A stretch of 11,290 nucleotides of DNA from Butyrivibrio sp. Lineage in GTDB: Bacteria > Bacillota > Clostridia > Lachnospirales > Lachnospiraceae. Below the pieces are notes generated by a model. That model was not told where the DNA came from. It saw only the letters and a list, made by a program, of their open reading frames with translations, and ran no database searches. Made by a program: the position numbers and the translations under genes. The stretch spans positions 1-11,290 of the forward strand of contig NZ_SVFW01000077.1 of NCBI RefSeq assembly GCF_015056685.1. The letters are read 5' to 3'. Each line of letters opens with the position of its first letter. Position 1 is the first letter of the stretch. Of this stretch, positions 7,501-11,290 are shown in pieces.

Positions 7501-7682
7501 CTCTGGGAAGGGAGGATTCTGCTTCTATACCTATTATTGCCCTGACAGCCAATGCCTTTGATGAGGATGTTCAGCTGAGCCTTCAGGCAGGACTCAATGC
7601 ACATCTGAGTAAACCTGTTGAGCCGGCAGTTTTGTTTGAGACCCTTGAGAAACTTATAAAACCAGCTAGCAGAAGTTTGTAA
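4590..7682 (+). CDS. Hybrid sensor histidine kinase with two receiver domains
   Basis: This is a 1030-residue inner-membrane signalling protein. Membrane segments at about 9-30 and 298-319 enclose an extracellular sensor of about 265 residues that resembles a dCache-type ligand-binding region (FAFVDETGLIYTSRG, then VPVHGTNWMLTYLI near its end). A coiled coil follows (about 320-362), then a PAS-like region (about 363-485). HisKA has the phosphoacceptor H523 in SHEIRTPMNAIIG. The HATPase domain has the N box (N641), DTGIGM (674-679) and GSSGLG (703-708). Receiver 1 (about 762-880) has D768, D769 and phosphoacceptor D817. Receiver 2 (about 902-1022) has E907, D908, phosphoacceptor D954, T986 and K1008. 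No HPt or DNA-binding output domain is present, so phosphate must pass to a partner not seen here. The ligand is unknown. GGAGG six bases upstream supports the ATG. Confidence 0.93.
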   Translation: MKGVNTKKIMSLAIIGSIIVVAIMIIGTIWTGRSASSGARKAVRNVSILYLEELAGRREQVVASTLNDYISDLDVAIGLMTPEDLSSTANLQAYQLRMKQLYDLEKFAFVDETGLIYTSRGTRTDIDQYHFDYQTLSGPEISLKNEDGDNTKVVIAVPTDRLPYEGHNLVVCFMEIDMEHMLANLSFESGSNNTTFCNIYTPDGYSVANMVLGGLASEDNLLSAFEAADIENDRTVEDIRKDFENGHTGVVSFTYNGVQETLYYVPVHGTNWMLTYLIRESVISQQIDEISEGIIKRSLVLALLTTIVLSAVFSMMLVQTRKATKLAMEKETSEVMQQELEERIALQDELLEQEKQRARLDRMITALASDYRSVYYVNLDKDSATCFSNDDAHDNIRKDDVFVFSEGFTEYANKFVSEDYREQFLEFIKPENIRKSLKESPLIAFRYLVKKDGVESYEMLRMAEARTGSARNHDSINAIGVGFSDIDEEMRDSLAKNQALSDALKTAEEASKAKTVFLSSMSHEIRTPMNAIIGLDSLALNEPDISDTTKDYLEKIGSSAQHLLSLINDILDMSRIESGRMSLKNEEFAFSKLIEQINVIFSGQCQEKGLEYNCHINGHLNDYYIGDNTKLRQVLINILGNAVKFTPEGGSVEFTVEKTGGFDDRSSIQFKIKDTGIGMSKEYLPKIFDAFTQENAGATNKYGSSGLGMAITKRIVEMMNGEISVESEKNVGTTFTVNVTLRDSERVLADDNDDLEVHPEDMKVLVIDDDPLACDQARLVMNQAGIHSETVTSGSEAIKMVKLSQARQEPYNLIIVDWQMPEMDGVETAKNIRSLIGADTAVIILTAYNWDDIYEEAMDAGVDSFIAKPLFTENLINEFKNVLKKKKIAAESIRKAELEGRRVILAEDIEVNAQIMMKVLSMRKIEADHAVNGKEAVELYKNKPEGYYDAILMDMRMPEMDGLTATRNIRALGREDSASIPIIALTANAFDEDVQLSLQAGLNAHLSKPVEPAVLFETLEKLIKPASRSL

Positions 7683-8693
7683 TCATCTAAGTCCCTGAAG
7701 AAGTGATCTAGAGTCCTTCATTGCTGTATCAGAGGCTTTAGCGTAAATATTTGTTGTCTGAATGCTCTTATGATTCATTTTTTTCTTAAGAAGCAGAATA
7801 TTGTTATCACTTGCAGCATAAAAACTCATTGCAAAACTTGATCTTAATTTATGTGGTGAGATTATCCTTGCCTTTTCAGGAAGGCACACAGATACATATT
7901 TTTTTACCAGGATCTCTACAGCTCTTACTCCCAGTCGATTACCGGAAGTAGTAGTAAAGGCAGGAAATTTAAGATTATTTAATCCGAATTTTGCCTTTTG
8001 TGATGAAAAATAGATCTCAAGATAATCTCTGCATTCATCAGAAAAATATACAATTTGAGTATCGCCACCTTTTCTGGTAACAATAACGCTGCAATCCTCG
8101 AGATTGTAATCAATAATATCTGTATCAAGCATCTCAGAAACTCGAAGTCCTGTGTCAAGAAGCAAAATAAACATGGCTGAATCGCGATCTGCATATATAT
8201 AATGGACTTTTGCAACAGAATCATGAAGCTTGGTTCCATGGCGAACAGTATCGAGTAAAACTCGCTGCTCATCATTTGTTAAATAAATAACATCCTTTTC
8301 AGGAATTTTAATTGTCTTAGTAGCGGCAATTGGATTACGTGAGACCTTGCCTGTAGCTACAAAAAAGCCATACATACTCGAAAGAGATGCACGTTTTCTT
8401 TTAACAGTTGATTCCTTATGATTACCGGATAAAGTCGTCAAAAAACGGTTTATATCAAGGATTTCAATATTGGCAATGTCATTTATGGTCAGATCCTTGA
8501 TTTCCTTGTCACAATATGCTGGAAGGAAATTTACAATATATTCAAGATAAACCTTTATGTCACGACAATATTCGAGCTTTGTAGCATAATTTTCAACGCG
8601 TCCGAAGTTGTAAATAAAGTCACTTACAAAATCAGGCATTTCGCTTAACAGTTCATTGATCTTATCCGAATAATTGATCTTATTAGCTGGCAT
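7683..8693 (-). CDS. Tyrosine recombinase/integrase (XerC/XerD-like)
   Basis: The 336-residue start at 8693 (MPANK) is chosen because GGGGG on the minus strand (8702-8706) is eight bases upstream. The in-frame ATG at 8726 would add 11 residues but has no ribosome binding site. An N-terminal SAM-like core-binding domain (about 20-115) is followed by the catalytic domain. All catalytic residues are visible: R184 in TGLRVSE, K208 in RKGG, H281 and R284 in SPHKLR, H308 in MNHKSIQTT, and the nucleophile Y317 in NIYAKA. Such enzymes perform site-specific strand exchange between short dyad sites. The length fits both Xer-type and small integrases, and no phage or conjugative genes are nearby. The stop codon directly abuts that of the convergent kinase. 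It appears lower in G+C than both neighbours. A 28-bp Xer-like dyad overlaps its promoter. Confidence 0.93.
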   Translation of the reverse strand: MPANKINYSDKINELLSEMPDFVSDFIYNFGRVENYATKLEYCRDIKVYLEYIVNFLPAYCDKEIKDLTINDIANIEILDINRFLTTLSGNHKESTVKRKRASLSSMYGFFVATGKVSRNPIAATKTIKIPEKDVIYLTNDEQRVLLDTVRHGTKLHDSVAKVHYIYADRDSAMFILLLDTGLRVSEMLDTDIIDYNLEDCSVIVTRKGGDTQIVYFSDECRDYLEIYFSSQKAKFGLNNLKFPAFTTTSGNRLGVRAVEILVKKYVSVCLPEKARIISPHKLRSSFAMSFYAASDNNILLLKKKMNHKSIQTTNIYAKASDTAMKDSRSLLQGLR

Positions 8694-8730
8694 AAAAATA
8701 ACCCCCGAATAAATACCTATATACATAATC

Positions 8731-8750
8731 TGATATAGTCTATTATATCA
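8731..8750. promoter_or_regulatory. Palindrome over the recombinase -10
   Basis: Perfect 7-bp arms TGATATA (8731-8737) and TATATCA (8744-8750) are separated by six bases. The palindrome covers the -10 and the expected start point of the recombinase promoter, where a repressor would act. An outer pair, AACCCCC (8700-8706) and GGGGGTT (8753-8759), surrounds it. A coincidental AT-rich palindrome is possible. Confidence 0.45.
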
Positions 8751-8770
8751 CAGGGGGTTCTTTTCGTAAA
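8742..8770 (-). promoter_or_regulatory. Strong promoter of the recombinase gene
   Basis: On the minus strand, a TTTACG -35 (8765-8770), a 17-base spacer and a perfect TATAAT -10 (8742-8747) with an upstream TG form an extended -10 promoter. Transcription would start near 8735, upstream of the ATG at 8693. Confidence 0.8.
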
Positions 8771-8788
8771 ACTAGAATTTTGCGAAAA
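8761..8788. other. Candidate tyrosine-recombinase core site (11-6-11 dyad)
   Basis: The left arm TTTTCGTAAAA (8761-8771), the six-base centre CTAGAA (8772-8777) and the right arm TTTTGCGAAAA (8778-8788) form a 28-bp dyad with one mismatch between arms. Two 11-bp arms around a 6-bp centre is the standard geometry of Xer/dif sites. It overlaps the -35 of the adjacent recombinase gene and marks the edge of the truncated MATE gene. It does not obviously match the chromosomal dif consensus along its whole length. It could instead be an operator. Confidence 0.45.
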
Positions 8789-9042
8789 TGTATATCACCA
8801 GTATGTTCAGCAGTTTGTATGAAACTATCGGACTTCTGAAATATGCCCACCTGAACTATCTCCTAGAGGTGGTATTCTACGCAGTACTGATGGTGACTTT
8901 AGGCTTTAGTATTGGCGTTGACGGCATCTGGTATGCACAGCCTATATCTGAGATACTGCTGCTAGGCTTTAATATATGGCTGGTTAAACAGCATAATATT
9001 TGGCCTGAGCCTAAAACATCTCCGCGTAAATTCCACCCTTGA
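8788..9042 (+). pseudogene. 5'-truncated remnant of a MATE family efflux transporter
   Basis: The 84 residues look like the C-terminal part of a MATE multidrug/Na+ antiporter: a helix around FYAVLMVTLGFSIGV, the conserved GVDGIWYAQPISEI stretch, and a last helix ending in WLVKQHN. Full-length MATE proteins have about 440-460 residues and 12 helices, so about four fifths is missing. No ribosome binding site precedes the ATG at 8788, and an in-frame stop lies at 8773-8775. Homology appears to start right at the outer edge of the 11-6-11 dyad. It is therefore most likely a dead fragment left by an insertion, deletion or rearrangement. Composition is nearer to the downstream operon than to the recombinase. 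Confidence 0.7.
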
Positions 9043-9064
9043 GCGTCTTTAGACATAAAACTTT

Positions 9065-10171
9065 TCATATTTGTATATCAAATGATGGCACTGAAGCCTG
9101 GGGTGCTGAGATATCCATTCCCATCCCAATTCCCATTTCCTGAGGCATGCTCATGGATGTGGCAGGGTAAATACCGCTGCCGCCCATGCCGGGCATGGAG
9201 ACGTTCTTTCCAAGTTCATGCTTTATCATATCTTTGAGGTATTCCATATTGGCCTTCATGATGGCCTTATCTTCTGAAGCCCTGTGTTTGCGTTTTAATT
9301 CCTCCAGGTCCTCCTTGCTCATGTGAGGATTTACCACTTCCATGGTTTCAAGCATTTCCATAGCTTCTTCGAGCTCTTTAAGCTCTTCCTCACCAAACTC
9401 TGAGATCATCTCGTTGAGCTCTTTTAGCTCTTCTTCCGAAAAAGAGGCGCTACCTTCCTGCATCTGTTCAAGGGCTTCATTCAGCATCTCTTCCCTTGCA
9501 TCAAATATGGCATCTTCCTTCTCTGCGATCTTCTCTTCTTCGGCAGAAGTCAGAGCACTCTGCATCTGAACCGAAGCATCTTTCTCACCCTCAAGCCTTT
9601 CGTCCCTTTTCTGAGTATTCTCCACCAGCTCTTCAAGTTCAAGGTGGTGCTTCTTTTTCCTAGCTACCATTTCCATGCGTTTTGCATGGGTAAGTGCGAG
9701 CTGAAGTTCTTCCGCATCCCCCGAACCGGACGCAATCTTTCTTTTGAGCTTTAAGGTCTCTCTCTTTGCTGCAAGAACAGCCTGACCTGCGCTGATGGAT
9801 GTCTTGGCTTGCTGGATCTTGGTTGCCACTGTTTTGTAATTATACTTCTCGGAATTGACAATCTCTTCGTCCTCTGCAGCATCCGGGGAGCCTGACAGCT
9901 TGGAGAATCCATCTGTCTGATTCTTTGTGGAGGCGTTTTTATACTGCTCCTGCTTAAGGTCTCTGATCATCTGCCTCATCTGCTGGGATATGGAGGGCTT
10001 ATCATCCGTCATCTTATCTGTAAACTTTGAAAGAGGCGAGGCTGCATCACTATTTCCGGGCATGAAAGGCAGAGCACCTCCGGCATTATTATTCCAGGTG
10101 CCCTGTCCCACTAAAGGAGCCTTCTGAAAATATGAACCATATGGATTTTGAGTATTAAAAGATATATTCAT
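9065..10171 (-). CDS. Conserved coiled-coil protein of unknown function
   Basis: The protein is 368 residues with no signal peptide or membrane segment. A low-complexity N-terminus (NPYGSYFQ, then Asn/Gly/Pro-rich to about 60) leads into a basic helical core at about 108-195 (KTSISAGQAVLAAKRETLKL, then ELQLALTHAKRMEMVARKKK). I recall similar cores in uncharacterised Lachnospiraceae proteins. A very acidic helical region at about 205-300 contains near-repeats EEELKELNEM, EEELKELEEA and KEDLEELKRK. The tail (about 322-368) is rich in Met, Gly and Pro. AGAGG five bases before the ATG supports the start. The upstream gene on the same strand ends 24 bases away, so the two are probably co-transcribed. 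No function can be assigned; a structural or scaffold-like role is only a guess from the helices. Confidence 0.8.
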   Translation of the reverse strand: MNISFNTQNPYGSYFQKAPLVGQGTWNNNAGGALPFMPGNSDAASPLSKFTDKMTDDKPSISQQMRQMIRDLKQEQYKNASTKNQTDGFSKLSGSPDAAEDEEIVNSEKYNYKTVATKIQQAKTSISAGQAVLAAKRETLKLKRKIASGSGDAEELQLALTHAKRMEMVARKKKHHLELEELVENTQKRDERLEGEKDASVQMQSALTSAEEEKIAEKEDAIFDAREEMLNEALEQMQEGSASFSEEELKELNEMISEFGEEELKELEEAMEMLETMEVVNPHMSKEDLEELKRKHRASEDKAIMKANMEYLKDMIKHELGKNVSMPGMGGSGIYPATSMSMPQEMGIGMGMDISAPQASVPSFDIQI

Positions 10172-10195
10172 AGCAGCCTCTTAAGGCTTTACACC

Positions 10196-11074
10196 TTACC
10201 CTTTAAAATCAACCCTTGTTCCAACGTTTCTCTCTGCATCCGTCACTACTCTTGAAGCTGCATTGCTATAGGAATAAGTCTGAACCTTTGACAAAAGATC
10301 GTCCAAAGAATTCGCTTCAATGATGTCATATTCTTCTTCGTATATCTCTTCGCCTTTCTTATCGTCGGTTTTTTCGGCTTTGTTTTCTTTTGCCTTTTCT
10401 ATGCGCTCTTCCTGTGCTTTTCTGGAAGCTTCTCTCTTCTCCTTGATCTTCTGCTGTTTCTTCTCGGCTGCTTTTTTCTCGATGCGTTTTTTCTGAAGAT
10501 CCTGAGATTTACTTACAGTGGCAAAAAAGCTCTCGTTTCCATTGGAATCCACGCTCATTCCGAAGTTCTTGACACTGGATCCGCTGCTGGAAAGACCCAT
10601 CTTGGCCTGCATCATCTTGTTTTGGGATGAGGCAATGATCCCCTCATACTTATTTCTGAAGGACTCATCAGTAGCCATTCTCTCAAGCTTCTCTTCATCG
10701 ATGAGCACCACCATCTTGTTGGCATTGCCGTAAGCTGCAGCGTTCTGCTGAACCTGAGCCTTCATATCCTTGCTCACTGTGATAAACTCCATTCCATGGA
10801 ACTTTGACTGAAGCTTACTAAGATAATCTTTGGCCTTGTCAGATAACTGCACGTCTCCTATGGTCATGCCATATTCTGTCTTGGTTGGTACAAGAGATGA
10901 TTTTGTATCGATAGGAGACCAGCCTTTTGTTTCCACCTTTGCCTGTGACCCCTTAGTGGCTGCAGTCTGATCACTTTTAGCTGTGCTCTGTGTTTTAGTG
11001 TCATTATTCACTGTGTTTTTGCTATATGCCTGTGAAGTCTGCTGATAAGCTGATACGCCATATAAACCTGCCAT
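10196..11074 (-). CDS. DUF6033-like protein of unknown function
   Basis: The protein is 292 residues and apparently soluble. A Ser/Thr/Gln/Lys-rich N-terminus (1-65) precedes a conserved-looking globular core at about 75-170 (LSDKAKDYLSKLQSKFHGME, MVVLIDEEKLERMATDE, KYEGII, and VKNFGMSVDSNGNESFFATV). A long Lys/Glu coiled coil follows (about 178-235), then a short C-terminal region. The LSDKAKDYL to FGMSVD pattern is what I associate with the DUF6033 family of Lachnospiraceae; this is recalled and was not searched. GGAGGG at 11081-11086 is six bases before the ATG. It lies between a small upstream gene (46-base gap) and the 368-residue coiled-coil gene (24-base gap), suggesting a three-gene operon. 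Confidence 0.8.
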   Translation of the reverse strand: MAGLYGVSAYQQTSQAYSKNTVNNDTKTQSTAKSDQTAATKGSQAKVETKGWSPIDTKSSLVPTKTEYGMTIGDVQLSDKAKDYLSKLQSKFHGMEFITVSKDMKAQVQQNAAAYGNANKMVVLIDEEKLERMATDESFRNKYEGIIASSQNKMMQAKMGLSSSGSSVKNFGMSVDSNGNESFFATVSKSQDLQKKRIEKKAAEKKQQKIKEKREASRKAQEERIEKAKENKAEKTDDKKGEEIYEEEYDIIEANSLDDLLSKVQTYSYSNAASRVVTDAERNVGTRVDFKG

Positions 11075-11120
11075 GTTAATCCCTCCATTTCTGCTTCCAA
11101 AGAATCCGGAAGTACCTTTC

Positions 11121-11290
11121 TCAGATCTGATTGTCTATTAATGTTCCTTTTATATCATTTGATAAAAGACTGAGTCTGTTAAGTATATTGGTAATCTCTG
11201 TATTCACCGCATCCTGAGTATCTTCCATGGATGTAGCATCGGAAATAATCGTCTTTTCTACATCACCAAGATCCATCCTGTTTGCATCTT
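11121..11290 (-). CDS. Partial small protein, 3' end only (unknown function)
   Basis: An open frame enters from the right edge and ends with TGA at 11121-11123. It gives 55 residues in the window (first full codon at 11288). The sequence includes MDLGDVEKTIISDATSMED and ends NRLSLLSNDIKGTLIDNQI. It looks like one or two amphipathic helices, with no membrane segment. An internal ATG at 11274-11276 has no convincing ribosome binding site, so the start may lie outside the window. Direction, the 46-base gap to the DUF6033-like gene and coding-like composition support a real gene in the same operon. No family is recognised. Confidence 0.6.
   Translation of the reverse strand, partial: DANRMDLGDVEKTIISDATSMEDTQDAVNTEITNILNRLSLLSNDIKGTLIDNQI

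Noticed and set aside
7092..7604. Minus-strand open frame of 170 codons inside the kinase
   Set aside because: It is a shadow of the second receiver domain region and resembles no protein family.
8694..8726. Upstream ATG as start of the recombinase
   Set aside because: No ribosome binding site precedes it, while GGGGG is well placed for the ATG at 8693. The added residues do not look conserved.
9342..9569. Plus-strand Ser-rich open frame
   Set aside because: It is the complement of the Glu/Leu-rich repeats of the coiled-coil gene.

Overview
The window looks like a chromosomal segment of an AT-rich anaerobic Firmicute, most likely a Lachnospiraceae (Butyrivibrio, Pseudobutyrivibrio or Roseburia type). 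This rests on the Gram-positive style SOS boxes, GGAGG-type ribosome binding sites, the divergent lexA/LysM-gene pair, the domain make-up of the signalling kinase, and a pair of coiled-coil proteins at the right end that I associate with this family. The assignment is by recognition; no search was run.

Left part (1-4490). A 93-bp inverted repeat (153-245), whose right arm contains an exact 13-bp loxP-type half-site, lies just beyond the 3' end of lexA. lexA (minus) is divergent from a small membrane-anchored LysM protein (plus). The shared control region carries one perfect and several near-perfect LexA boxes, so the pair looks like a lexA/yneA-type SOS and division-checkpoint module. Downstream on the plus strand are a long DHH/DHHA1 phosphoesterase with an extra C-terminal region, closed by a strong terminator, and a membrane-anchored D-alanyl-D-alanine carboxypeptidase (S11 family), also followed by a terminator.

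Middle (4490-9060). A 1030-residue hybrid sensor histidine kinase has two membrane segments, a large extracellular sensor, a PAS-like region, HisKA, HATPase and two receiver domains. Its stop codon abuts, with no gap, the stop codon of a convergent tyrosine recombinase that has the full R-K-H-R-H-Y catalytic set. The recombinase promoter carries two dyads. One has exactly the 11-6-11 geometry of a Xer/dif-type core site, and a 5'-truncated MATE transporter remnant begins directly at its outer edge. This suggests a past recombination or rearrangement breakpoint, possibly made by the recombinase.

Right part (9065-11290). Three minus-strand genes are closely spaced and probably one operon: a small partial gene running off the window edge, a DUF6033-like protein, and a 368-residue coiled-coil protein. 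None has a function I can assign. By eye the kinase and this right-hand operon are visibly more G+C-rich than lexA, the DHH gene, the carboxypeptidase and the recombinase.

The clearest known system is the SOS/division module. The most unusual features are the lox-like inverted repeat and the dif-like dyad next to the recombinase; a link between them is speculative.
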